A model generated the notes under the pieces. The model did no database searches. It saw only the letters and a program-made list of their open reading frames with translations, and was not told the origin of the DNA. This document shows, one piece after another, positions 32,741 through 45,600 of a stretch of 64,000 nt of DNA (its first letter is position 1; each line of letters begins with the position of its first letter). This DNA comes from Anagrus nilaparvatae (Eukaryota; Arthropoda; Insecta; Hymenoptera; Mymaridae): positions 16,430,001 to 16,494,000 of the forward strand of contig JAKSXM010000132.1 of NCBI GenBank assembly GCA_022575985.1, written 5' to 3'. The position numbers and the translations under genes were made by a program.

Positions 32741-35112
32741 AGTCCGAAATGTTGTAAAAATTGGCCAAACTGTTTTTTTTGGCCAAAAATAAATAAATAT
32801 TTAATATCTCGGGAAATATTAAATGAATTTTGTTGAAAATAGTTTCTAGGGGGTTTTTTGGGTCGCTGATTACGATTTTAATGTCAGAAATTTCTCAATC
32901 ACCCTGTAAACAGTAAAAACTACCCTTTTTTAGGGGTTGTTTTTAAATATTTTGGGATTTTTGCTAAAATTATCAAATGAATGCCATTTTTTTAGAAAAA
33001 TTAATGAAGATTTTTATTTATTTTATTATGGACTGAAATTGAGATATAAGGTTTAATAATAGGGGGGTTAAAACTACCCCCAGAGTAAGAAAAAATACAA
33101 AAAATATGACCTCCTTATTTTTTTTGTATTTGGATCAATTTTTTGAAAATATTTTATCGTATATTTACTATTATGAAATTAATTACACCCCTCCCCAGGG
33201 GGAGGGTGAAAACTACCCCTAAATTTAAAAAAAATACAAAAAATTAAAATTATTTGTTATTAAATTTTTTTTGCCCCTTTTCGTTTTACAGCAGAAAAAG
33301 TAACAAGATTTGCAACCCTGGGTGTAAAAAGTACCCTACAATGTACAAAAAATTGATTATGGCCCGATATTGAGATATAAGGTTTAATAATAGGGGGGTT
33401 AAAACTACTCCCAGAATAAGAAAAAATACAAAAAACATGACCTAATTACTTTTTTTGTATTTGGATCAATTTTTCGAAAATATTTTGTCGTATATTTACT
33501 ATTAAGAAATTAATTCAACCCCTCGCAAGGGGGGGGGTTGCAAAACTACTATAAATTTTTAAAAAATTAAAAAAAAAGTTATTAAGTTTTTTTTGTTGTC
33601 CCTTTTCGTTTAAGAGCCAAAAAAGTAACAATTTTTGCAACCCTGGGGGTGAAAAGTACCCCAAAATGTAAAAAAAATTGAAAAAAGTCGTAATTAAATT
33701 TTTTAATTTCCCTAAATCAAAATTATTCAAAGTCCGTAAATGAAAATAATTTTTACTTCTAAATCTGAACTCAAATAATTCTAAGTCTCTAAATTGAAAT
33801 AATTCTAAGCTCATTCCGACCCCCCCCCCCCCCCAATAACGTGCCTAAAAAACCCCCTGCCTATAAACATTTTTCGTGTAAAAATTTTCCGTTAAATTAA
33901 ATATTTACACGAAAAAAATACAAACCTTTGATTTTTGTACCTTTTTTATTACTTACTTAAGGTTTTACGGCTAACTTACAGCTGAAAAAAGTCGGAATTT
34001 GAAATTTTATAGCAGCATTTTATTGAGTTATCATGTAAACATAAGGTACTGTACGAAAATTTTTCATAAATTGTTTGGAATTGCTGAAAAAAAAAACGAA
34101 TTTTGGCCATAACTTTTTTTTGGCTAATGATAACGAGATGTACAATGAACCATTTGAAAGCTAAGGTTAACGCCGAAATTTCATGTCATATGCAAAATTT
34201 CAATTGGATCGGCCATTTTTCTTTAATTTCGCCCGATAAAAAAGAGCATTTACCGTTGTAAACATAAAATAGGCAATTTTAAACGGCCAAATCTGCTTGC
34301 AAACGAAAAATTTTAACAAAAACTTGAAGTAAAAACAACTTGAAATAAATTCTAAAAAACTTGGCTGTTTAAAATACATAATGTTCACGCTGCTGGCCAA
34401 AAACTGAAAATGTTTTAAAAAATACACGATTTTACCCAACCCATGTCAGGCCAAAACATAAACAATAATTACCCGATAGGGTCAAAAATTGCTGGAAATA
34501 TTTAGGAACATGTGTTCTGACTTTTCACCAACGGATTTTTTTTTCGAAGCAACTCAGCCCAGATGGCGCTAAAAATTGGCATGAAAAATTTTGGAAAAAA
34601 AATTTTTTTGCCCATAACTTTTTTTCTGGTTATTTTAAACGGTTCTAGGTGGTCTCAAAATTTTCCCAATTTTATCATCTTGAAAAATGATAAGAATAAT
34701 TTTTTTTGTGAAAGTAATATTTTTCCAGATATTTACGCCAGAACGATCCGGTTTCTTGATTTTTCGTTAAACAACCATTTTTGCCTTGTCATATCTCCTT
34801 TAATATTAATCGTACACAAAAAAAATAAAAACCGCTGTCTTTGTCAACGAAAATACTTCAAATTAGTAATGTATAATTTTTTTTGTAATTCTACCAGATT
34901 TCAAATAAAATTAAAAAAACTAAAAAAAATAAAAAATTTTTTTGGCAAAAATCACACTTTTCATTGCACTGTAACTCGGAAGGGGTGCATTTTTATGAAA
35001 AATTGCAATCAATGTTTTTATCGTAAAAAATGGTAATTTATCGATTGGTTAGGTTATTTTTTTTTTTAACTCCCCCCCCAATGAGTTCCACCCCCCCTGC
35101 CCCCCACCCTTT
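32741..35112. other. Repeat-rich sequence, no credible gene
   Basis: It contains a duplicated ~329-bp unit (33030-33690, see below), a 16-base C run near 33819, and many short variants of CATAACTTTTTTT / AACTACCCC motifs. The longest open frame (34563-35036, 157 codons) is Phe/Lys/Asn-rich with homopolymer-driven runs and lies in this repetitive context, so it is not called. Confidence 0.4.
33030..33690 (+). repeat. Two tandem copies of a ~329-bp unit
   Basis: GAGATATAAGGTTTAATAAT recurs at 33043 and 33372, and GCAACCCTGG(G)TG(T/A)AAA..GTACCC recurs at about 33311 and 33640. Confidence 0.7.
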
Positions 35113-35236
35113 TGTCAACCAACGAAAGTTGTTTACTTCGGTACTATACACCTTTCTTAACAAAATTCAACTTACATCAAGTATCTGCTACTTGCCTCAA
35201 ATTACTGCTACCAGATTTTTATTTTACGAAAATTGA
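35113..35236 (+). pseudogene. Second, inverted copy of the transposon gene relic
   Basis: The plus strand reads KLFTSVLYTFLNKIQ, then LPQITAT, matching FTSELDTFLDKLQ and LPQITAS of the minus-strand relic at 32620-32740. Similarity begins at the same GAAAGTTGTTTACTTC / CAAAGTTGTTTACTTC point in both, which could be an exon start or an element edge. Confidence 0.45.
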
Positions 35237-36618
35237 GTTTTTTTGGGCATTTATGAGCTTTTAAAGTAATAAAATAAAATAATCACCTAATATCTATCAC
35301 AGCAAGCCTAATAGCCCTTTTGAACCAAGGAGATATGCCAGAGGGTTGAAAAGTTAAAAGCGTTAACAAAAAAAGTTGTTGTTATTTCTCTTATAGTAGC
35401 TTTTAAAGTAGCTTTGCTATTTGGCAAAAATTTGGAAAACTCAAATATCGAGCGAATAAAATTCAACCGTCTGGCAAAAGACGAAAATAAAAACAAGAAA
35501 ATTCCAAATTATTGAATGAATTATTTCTTAGCATACTTTTGACAAATAATTAATCCGGTTAACCTCCAGCCTGATTTCGACTCAATATTATTGTTGGCAT
35601 AGAATATTTTTTCCTTACATATTATTATACTTATAAATTATTAATATATACCCGTATTGATAATAATACAGAATAAAAAAAATCTACATTTATGGAGTCT
35701 ATACATTACGACTAGACTTCTGCGCTTTTTGAATAATTAATTAATTGTATCTCTAAGCGATTCAGTATTTTTTTTCCATTTTTTTGCATTGCCTTCTATT
35801 AAGCCTTCAATTTATCATTAATAATAAATTTTATAATCAGCGCATTATTATTATGGTATACATATTTTTGTTCCTAGATATTAGAGGAACATTTTTATAC
35901 TCGATATTTTTAATATTTAATATTTTTAATTTTGGACTTAAAGCAAATTCAAAATTCTGAATTCATTCTAAACTTTTATAAATAAGAGTACCTGCATCCA
36001 AATCGGATGATTCAGTCTAGAGATATTAATTTTTTAGTTTTAGTCCATAAAAAACACGTTTTAATCTGTCCTAACAAACATAGGGGGTTGCTGACCCTTG
36101 GAATCTTATTTTTTATATCACGAACCATCAGATTGAGCCAAAAGAATGTCAAAAATCTGCTGGGGCCGCTAACCATACCTTATTCCGCAGTAGTCTTTTT
36201 CTAAAATGAACCGAACGATTTTATTATAAAGTTAACATGTTTTTTAGGTGTATATTTTTAAAGTATTAGTCTTTAGGTATATGCGGGGGAAAAAAGAAAT
36301 ACACGCAGTTACCTCCCATTTATTTAAGTAAAAACACTTCGTCGTAACTTGCACTTTGATTTAAAATCGTTTATAAGCTCTCTATGACACGTCATTTAAT
36401 TTTGTTTTACGCTTGGTTTTAAGTATAAAGTTTCACACTTTTTGATACAGATGCTTTTGTAAATAATGACCATATAATTATAAATTTTATCAATAAATTA
36501 AAGTTAACGCCCCTAAAGTTCTCAATAACAAAAAACTTCATTTTATTTTTAAATCGTTTTTTAAATCAAGCTTATTCGCTTAGTTTACATACAAAACAAA
36601 AAATTTTATTCATTAATT
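35237..36618. other. Sequence upstream of amnionless
   Basis: Ordinary AT-rich intergenic sequence. It should hold the amnionless promoter, but no element can be pinned down. No inverted repeat or RNA gene was seen. Confidence 0.35.
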
Positions 36619-39600
36619 ATGCAATTTATCGTTTTTTATTTAATTTTATTTTTGCAAGTATCAAAGAAAGTTAGTTTTTCATTGGAAAAAAATTGGTTAC
36701 CAAATGTCGATTGGGAAAACCCTTCAAATTGGGTAGATAAAAAATTACCTATAATTGGAGGAAAATTAGAATTTCCAAATAACATGGGTCATATTGTGGG
36801 TCTTCCAATAACTGGAAAATTTAAATTTTCCGAAATAGATTTACCTCGAAATGGTGCCATTGGTCTTCCAAAAAATGGAATGATTCAAGTAATCGCGTGA
36901 AAAAATATTTTTAAAAAAGATTTTTTTTGTTAGTAAAAATTTTTTTATCCAAAGTTTAGCAAAATCGAACAATCATTTCGCCAAATTGCTAAATGGAGAT
37001 TATCATCACCATTTTTTTGGTTAGATCCATTAAATTGGAATACATCATCTGAAGCAGTTCCACATTTAGAGCGATTGCCTTGTAAAAACGATATTGTAAT
37101 ACTTCCAGATACTAACCAGCTATTTAGCATTAAACTTCCAAATAGAGAAGTTCAAGTTAAAGGTATTAAGTTAAAGGATAAGAAAGAAACTTTTGAGAGT
37201 TGGGAGTGGTTATATATGAAAGGTAAAATGGAATTTCAGGGTAATGAATTTACAGTTAAGTAAGTATTAATAATACTTTTTATAAACTAATTTTTATTTA
37301 TTCTATGTTTTGGTTTATATTTTTGTTTCATATCAAGATACAGTCTATTAAATGAATGTGATGAATGTCAATGTCAAGATGGGAATTTACATGAATACTG
37401 GAACTCTGTTTGCCTGATTCAATCTTATAGATGTGGTTTCCCAGCTTGTGAATATTCCTTGAAGGTACTATATTCAAAAATTATTAAAAATTAAAATATA
37501 ATATTATGCAAGGGGTGGTTCATTAAGCTTTTGGAGTAACTGTAAGATATGTGAGGTGCGCCAAAAAACCGTACACTTTTGAATCATTTTTTAAGTGCTA
37601 CAGTGAGGTATTTAAAACAAATGAATTAGGAATCAATCTTTTTTGTTATAAAAAAACCCTTTTCCACGCTCTGTTTAATCTTATAAGCTTCTTTGATTTT
37701 AAAAAATTTTCGCTTGATTTCGCAAACCTATGAAGCTTATGATTAAATTGAGGGTATAGATGAGGTATTTTGAATAAAATCCTTAATTAATCAATTAGTT
37801 TTAAATATCAGCAGCACTTTAATAATGATTCATAATGTGGGTTGTTTTTTGGTGCATACAAGACCTTACACAATTTATAAATAGTTGCAATATTTACCTA
37901 AAATATTTTATGATTTATTTAGGTTGAAGGGCATTGTTGTGCTTATTGTGGAGGAAGAATACTTTTATCAGGAAAAACATTGTCAATAACAATAAGAAGA
38001 ATCGCTATAAACATTTTAAAAAATTATGAAGATTCATTATTTTGGCATTTAAGATTAACTTGGAATGGAAATAAAGAAATTTTATTGACTGAAAAAGGAA
38101 CTTATGAAGGATTAAAAACCGAAATGGCTCTTTTAGATTTACAAAAAGCATTTTTAGGTAAGATTAAAAAAAAATGAAAAATGTTTAAATAAAACCTTTT
38201 AAACAGTTTGTGAACTCATAAACAACGAACATGGAACATGTTTAATTTATATTTTGAACTTTGAAACCTTTATAATTTTAAGTCCTCAAGCCAAAAAAAA
38301 AAAATTATGCTTCTAAAATTCATTTGATATTGAGCCCACCTCCCCTCCCCCCCCCCCAAATATAGCACATTTTACCACCACACAAAAAATGAAATTCTTG
38401 AAACCCCGCCCCCCTTTGCCTATAAACATATCCCATGTTAAAAAACAGAAGAAAGTTAAATATTTTTTAATGTTTCACAGAGGAAGACATTAAAATTTTG
38501 GGTCTTGAAACTTCAGGTGAACCAATGGAAAATCGTCGTTTAACCATGGCAATAATTCCAATAGTTATTGGATTTTTGACTCTATTATTAATTATTATTA
38601 TTATATGTCCAATTTATGGATACAATTATTTACAGTAAGTATATGAAAGTATTTTTTATAATTTTAAAATTTTACATATCTATTTCTACTAACAAGAGCA
38701 AACCGGACATTTGGGTCACCAAATTACAATCTGCAAAGAACACTGAAGGTACCTTTAGAGGGTTTTTTTTATTCTAACCCGTCTTCTGGGCCTAGAAACG
38801 CAGGGCTCAATGTTACGACAATGTTATAAATAGGGTTTTTAGACAATTTTGCAAATAGCGCTTTCATCTTACAATTCAAGCAAAATACTTCTGTTTGGTC
38901 TCATTTTTTTTTTAAGTGCCACCTTTCAATTCCCGTTTTCAATAAAAATACGTCTTATAGATCTTAAATATTTTGTATAAGTTCCAGGTTTTAAAAAATT
39001 TTTTACGATACAAAGATAGTGTTAAAATATGTTTTTTTTTAAAAAAGACTTTAATTGAAACTCTGTCTTTAAATTATCATATCTGCTAAACGAACAATTG
39101 AGGAACGAATAAAGAATTTTTAGAAACTCAGAACTCATACACCGATTTTATTGAAAATTGCAATTTTGGCAGCAATTTAAAAATTGGTCATTTTGGGCCA
39201 AAAATGGGCATTTGGTTTATTGACTATAGCGATAAGAAGATCAGTGATGAAAAGTTTACGGGAATTGAAAGGTGGCACTTATACAAAAAAAATGAGACCA
39301 ATCGGAAGTATTTTGGTTGAATTGGAAGATGACAGCACCATTTTGAAAATTGCCTAAAAACCCTATTTTATAACATATTCCCATATCACAACAAAATTTT
39401 GCCGCTGATCTCGAATTTTGAAATCTTTAACATAAAAAATTCTCAAACACCTTCAACTTAGCAAAAAAATACCCATATTTAGGTATTAGAGGCAAATTTT
39501 TTGTTTGCCATTTATATATATATAGAAAAAATTTTCCAATTTATGGGTGACTCATTTTCCATGCATGAGACCTTAAAATTTGTAATTAGCAGTTCTGAAA

Positions 39601-42600
39601 CCTGTTTAATTAGACGAATCTCTTTACCTAGATTATAAATATTGCAGAAGCATCCTTAAAAAGGGGTGATTTTTGCTAATTTAAGGGTGCTTCTTCGAAA
39701 TCAGCAACTCTTAGTAGACTTTTTCACATCTTGGCTTCGTAATACTTTTCCGAAAACCGTGGAAACTGTGATTGGTCTGAAGTATTAAATCTTTATTGGT
39801 TAAGCAATTTTATCATTCGGTATAAGACACATTTCTTTAGAACCTGAATTTTTTAATTTCAATCCGTACCGGAACCACCAAATTCAGAGAAATCAAAATC
39901 TGATAATTTTTAAAAATCTCTACTGATTACTACTATATTTTATATTTTCAGTAATAAAAGTATACATTGATTTGTCACATGAAAATTTAAAAATTAAATA
40001 TTATCCGAAAAATCAAGAAAATATGTAAATTGAAATTTTAAAATTGAAATAATTGGTTATTAAAAAAATGACAAACTCTGCAAAAAAATTTTATTTCCTT
40101 TATTATATTTTAACAAATCACATAAAAATGTATTTCCAATAATGACATTTTTTAGCATTATTTATAATTTTATCACATTTTTCGTTTATTAATTCTTTAA
40201 TTAATTTTTTACAATTTAAAGCATTGATTACATATTTAAAATTATTATCATTATTTAAAAAATTATTAACAGATGATTTAGCTAAAAATACTGAATTCTT
40301 ATTTTTAAAACCCCTTGTAGCAAGACAATTTTTATTTCTTTCAAGACTATTATTAATACAATAATTAAAGTCATTTATTATTAATTCTTTTAAATTTTTT
40401 GATTTCTGAAATGTAAAATAAAAAAATTTATTTCAGTTTAATAAAATAATTATTTTGACTTACAGTTATGGCAATGTCAATATTTTTTTTAAAAATATAA
40501 TAATCTGTGTCTAAATTCTGAATGCAGTCTTCAACATGTTGCTTCGAAGATTTTTTTGCATCTTCCATTTCTATTTCAGCTTTTTCGTAACACTTCTTAC
40601 GGAATCTATTTTTTAACTTCAAAATTGATTAATATTAATAAAATTTAATTAGACTTTTACACTGTAAAAAATAACTCCTGTAGATTAATTTAAAAAAAAA
40701 TAGAATATTCTCAAAAAATTAGCAAATTTTCGAAAAAATTTTTAAATAATCGATTAAAATATTTCGTAAATTTACTAAATTTAGTATATTAACGAAAAAT
40801 TCTATAGGATTCTCGATTTTTTTTTAACATTAACCAACTGAAAACTTTACGTGAGTTGCACGGAGTTCCAAAAACTTGTAAAGAGTTTTGCTATTTTTTT
40901 CGCGAAAAATGGAGTTTTCAGTTAGTTGTTCGTGAATTTACAACTTTTTTCATAAATCCACCCAAAAATAATCGAGAATTCTCGAATTTTTCGTCAATAT
41001 ACTAAATTTAGTAAATTTATGATTTTTACCAAATTTTTATAAATTTTTTCGAAAATTTACTAATTTATTAGTAATTTACTAATTTTTTAGTATTTTTTAC
41101 AGCAAACATTTAATATAAAAGGATTTATTTTACCTGATTGCTAACTATTAACAAATTTTCTGGTATAACATTATTTAAACAATTTTTTAAATTTGAAAAA
41201 TTTAATTCATGATGTTCAATATTTTTTTCTAAATCTGTTATTATTCCATCCATTTGAATTAAAAGTGATTGATAATTTGAATAATAAGTTGTTTGCAAAT
41301 TTTCAAAATAACCACTGTTAGCAAACTGAAAAAATTAAATAAATTTACAATTTTATAAATTAATTTTACTAATATCTTACTTTAAAGGATTTTTTGCCCA
41401 AAAAAAAGTATTAAATTATAAATTAATTCTGGTCGTGAAAAAAGTAGGTATTTACTATAATTCAATAAATTTATTTTATTTCTAGTCGAATTATCTGACC
41501 ATTAACAACCCTTCGAAAAATTACGAATTTAATTATTAGAGGGGCCCCCCTCCCTGTGGAGTATGGATAGAAAATGGCTCAGTTCGATTCTAAACTGTTC
41601 TGGAGCATTATTTTTTAACGATATTTTTAAGTTTTATTTTTTTTCATCTGTGATGAATAACAGTTTGTTATGAAATATATAAGTTTTTTGGACTTAATTT
41701 AAAAAGAAAAAAAATATTAGATAAGACTTTTCTTTTGCGAAAAAATCCTTTAAAAAAATTTATATATTTACATCAAAATAAACTATCAATAAAATAATTT
41801 TCATTGTATATAACTTCATTGTTTCAAATAGAACACAATAATTGCACTTCAAAAAAATCCTATAATTTTCACTAAGAGATAAAAAATTACACCTGAAAAT
41901 ATATATAATTTTTTTTAATTTTCAGACATATAATTCAATATTATGAATTAATTTTTTTTTGTATACCTACTTGATAATAATAATAATAGTAAATAATTTT
42001 TAGAAGCTACGCGTAACCGCGGTTTATATATCACGTGCTATAAGAAAAGATTGAGGTTTTCGGGTTATAAACTAACAAGGGCAGACCGGAACCTTTGGGT
42101 CGCCAAATTATAATCTATAGTTATGAATGACTTTGATATGTTGAAAAAACACCCAAGATATCCTCCGTTTATTCCAACACGCTTTCTGGGCTTAGAAACG
42201 CAGGGCTCAATATTATAGTTTTTTCGAAATCTTCCATACCTATAACGCTGCAACCTTGCAAATTAACCAAAATACTTTCGGTTGGTCTCATTTTTTCCGT
42301 ATAAGTACCATCTTTTAATTCCCATCAGCTGCAATGCTCCATCACCTACTTTCTCACCGCTATAGTCAATAAACCAAATGCCCATTTTCGGACCGAAATG
42401 ACCAATTTTTAAATTGCTGCCAAAATTGCAATTTTCAATAAAAATAGGTCTTGTAGGTCTCAAAAATTTTGTATTAGCTCTAAATTTCGAAAAATGCTTT
42501 ACTCGCTTCTTCTTGATTACTCATTTAGCAGATATAATAATTTAAAGACAGAGTCTCAATTTAAAGTTTTTAATAAAAAATCATATTTTAACACTAACTT

Positions 42601-45600
42601 TTTGGAGTCATATCTCAGAAACATCAAACAAAAGCTAAATGAACGAGTAAGAAATTTTTGAAAACTTGGCAAGTTTACAAAATTTTTGAGACATAAAAGA
42701 CTATATGTTTATTGAAAATTGCAATTTCGACAGCAATTTAAAAATTGGTCATTTGTGTCCGGAAATGGGCATTTGGTTTATTGACTATAGGGATGAGAGA
42801 ATAGGTGACGGAGCATTTCGGCTGACATGAATTAAAAGATGGTACTTATACGGAAAAAATGAGGTCAACCGGAAGCATTTTGGTTGCTTTGCAAGGTTAC
42901 AGCGTTATATGGAAGATTTCGAAAAAACCCTATTTTATAACATTGAACCCTGCGTTTCTAAGTCCAGAAGGAGCGTTGGAATAAACGGAGGGTATCTTGA
43001 GTGTTTTTTCAACATATTAAAATCATCCATAAGTATAAATTGTAATTTGGCGACCCAAAGGTTCTGGTCTCCCCTTGTAAGTGACTTATTATCTACTATT
43101 TCTTCATAAAAATACAAAAAAAAATAGTTATTTACATATTTCTATTACACACAAAAAATTTTTTTATTTAATTTGTATTTATTATCAGTAATAATAAAAT
43201 ATATACGCCCTAAATATAATTTGATAAAATTTAAAATTTCAACAACGTACATATATTAGAAATTAATTTACTTAAATTTTTAAATAAAAATAATAAAATT
43301 ATTTTTTTAAATAATATATTTCATACTTAATATTGTAAAAGTCATGCAAATGCTTGGTAATTGAATATTTCAAGCAATTCATGCAAAACTTAAGCATATC
43401 CTAGATCTCGTCATGTTAAATATTAAACTAGTACATCTTTCTGTAATTTTCGTACTTTATTAAATTTTGAAATAAATCTATTTATTTTATAATAATATTA
43501 AATAGTTGCTTTTTACTTTCTAAACATAAATTTTGTAAAAATCTTCATATTCCTCACAGTAAAAAAAATGTAGAAAATATTACTACAGTTTAGTATTTTT
43601 ACTATATTATTTATACACCATTAAATAAAGGCTAAATTAAGGGGAAACTTGGACAAAAATCCTCCAGCAAAAAAAAGTTGTGGAATGTTCTGGTTTTGGG
43701 CTAATTTAAGAGGGGAAACAAAATCGGACATTTTAACCCAGTGCTGGGCCCCCCAAGGGGGGCTAAAGTTGGGGAAAGACGAGTTTTTGCAAATAACTCA
43801 AATAGTAAAAGAAATTTAAAAAAAAAGTTTCAAATAAAAGTTGTAGCTGAGACAATTTGCTACAAAAATGGTTTCCTAGTAATTTTTCAATCGGATGCAT
43901 TATGGAACCGAGTTATAAGGGTTGCAGCGTTTATGGGTGGGGGTGCAGGAATCTAAACATGCAAAATTTTACATCCTTTATACATACTATTGTAAAAAAT
44001 ATATGTAAAAAACCTTATATACCCATATCTAAGACTTTTTACTACTAAAAAATCCAAAAAACTTATCAAAAACGCGTTTTTTTTTCTTAGTGAAATATCG
44101 ATTTTTGAAAATTTGGTAAAAAGGTCTAAACTTTGACCGCTTATAACTCGGTCCCATAGCGCATCCGACTGAAAAATTACTAGGAAACCATTTTTTTAGC
44201 AAATTGTCTCAGCTACAACTTTTATTTTAAACTTTTTTTTTAAATTTCTTTTACTATTTGAGTTTTTTGCAAAAAACCGTCTTGCCCCAAATTTAGCCCA
44301 CCCTGGGGGGAGGCAGCACATTATCTACTCAGCACTGGTTTGGAATGTCCGATTTTGTTTCCCCTTTCAATTTAGCCCGAAACCAACACATTCATATACA
44401 ATATGCTATTTTATGTATCAAATTTTGTATTGAAACGTAGTACCAATTAAAAGACTTTTTACATTCGCATTTACAATTTAGTAATATTACTACAAAAATA
44501 GTAAAATTACTACACTTGTATAGTAAATTAAAAATTTATTGATTTTTCACCCACCAGAGCTGCTTCGGTTGAAACAGCAACTCTACCGTAGGTTTCTGGG
44601 TGAAATATCAATAAATTTTTAATTTACCACAAGTGTAGTAATTTTACTACACTTGTTGTAATATTACAAGGAAATAGTAATATTACTACAACTTTTAGTA
44701 AAGGACCCCGCACAAAAGTATAGGATTTTGCCTTTCGGTCGAATTGGCTGAATTTTGGATATGTTGTAGATTTTATCATTCTGAACAAAAGTCTCAATGG
44801 GCACAAAGCTCAAAAGTCTCAACTTTGGCGGCTACGGAGCTTGAAAGCTCCAAAGCTCCGCAATGGCAAGATCGCTTCAAAACCTTTTTTCTTTTACTTT
44901 TAAAGTATACCTTTATGTTTTTGAGGTCGCTAATTCCAAATCTGATGTCAAATTGACATTTTTGACAGTTAGCAGCTGCCAACTAGCTGTCAAATTGACA
45001 ACAGATTACAAAAATGTTAAAATAAGGATTTCACCATATGTTTTTGAGGTTGCTGAGCGCAAATCTGATGTCAGATTGACATTTTTGACTGTTGGCAGCT
45101 GCCAACTAGCTGTCAAATTGACAACAGAATACAAAAAAACTTAAAATAATCATTTTACACTGTTTTTTTGAGGTTGCTGAGTTCAAATCTGATGTCATAA
45201 TCACAAAGTTGAAAGTTGGCAGCTGTCAACTAGCTGTCAAATTGACAACAGAATATAGAAAACTTAAAATAATGTTTGCACAATATGTTTTCGGAACTCA
45301 GCAACCTCGGAAACATATTGTGAAATCATTATTTTAAGTTTTTTGTAATCTGTTGTCAATTTGACAGCTAGTTGACAGCTGCCAACTGTCAAAAATGTCA
45401 ATTTGACATCAGATTTGGAATTAGCGACCTCAAAAACATAAAGGTATACTTTAAAAGTAAAAGAAAAAAGGTTTTGAAGCGATCTTGCCATTGCGGAGCT
45501 TTGGAGCTTTCAAGCTCCGTAGCCGCCAAAGTTGAGACTTTTGAGCTTTGTGCCCATTGAGACTTTTGTTCAGAATGATAAAATCTACAACATATCCAAA

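Noticed and set aside
34563..35036. 157-codon open frame, the longest in the window
   Set aside because: Phe, Lys, Asn and homopolymer-rich, embedded in repeat-like sequence with recurring CATAACTTTTTT motifs, no domain or splice context.
42065..43117. Cluster of mirrored 60-66-codon frames
   Set aside because: Created by the two arms of the 1.0-kb foldback.
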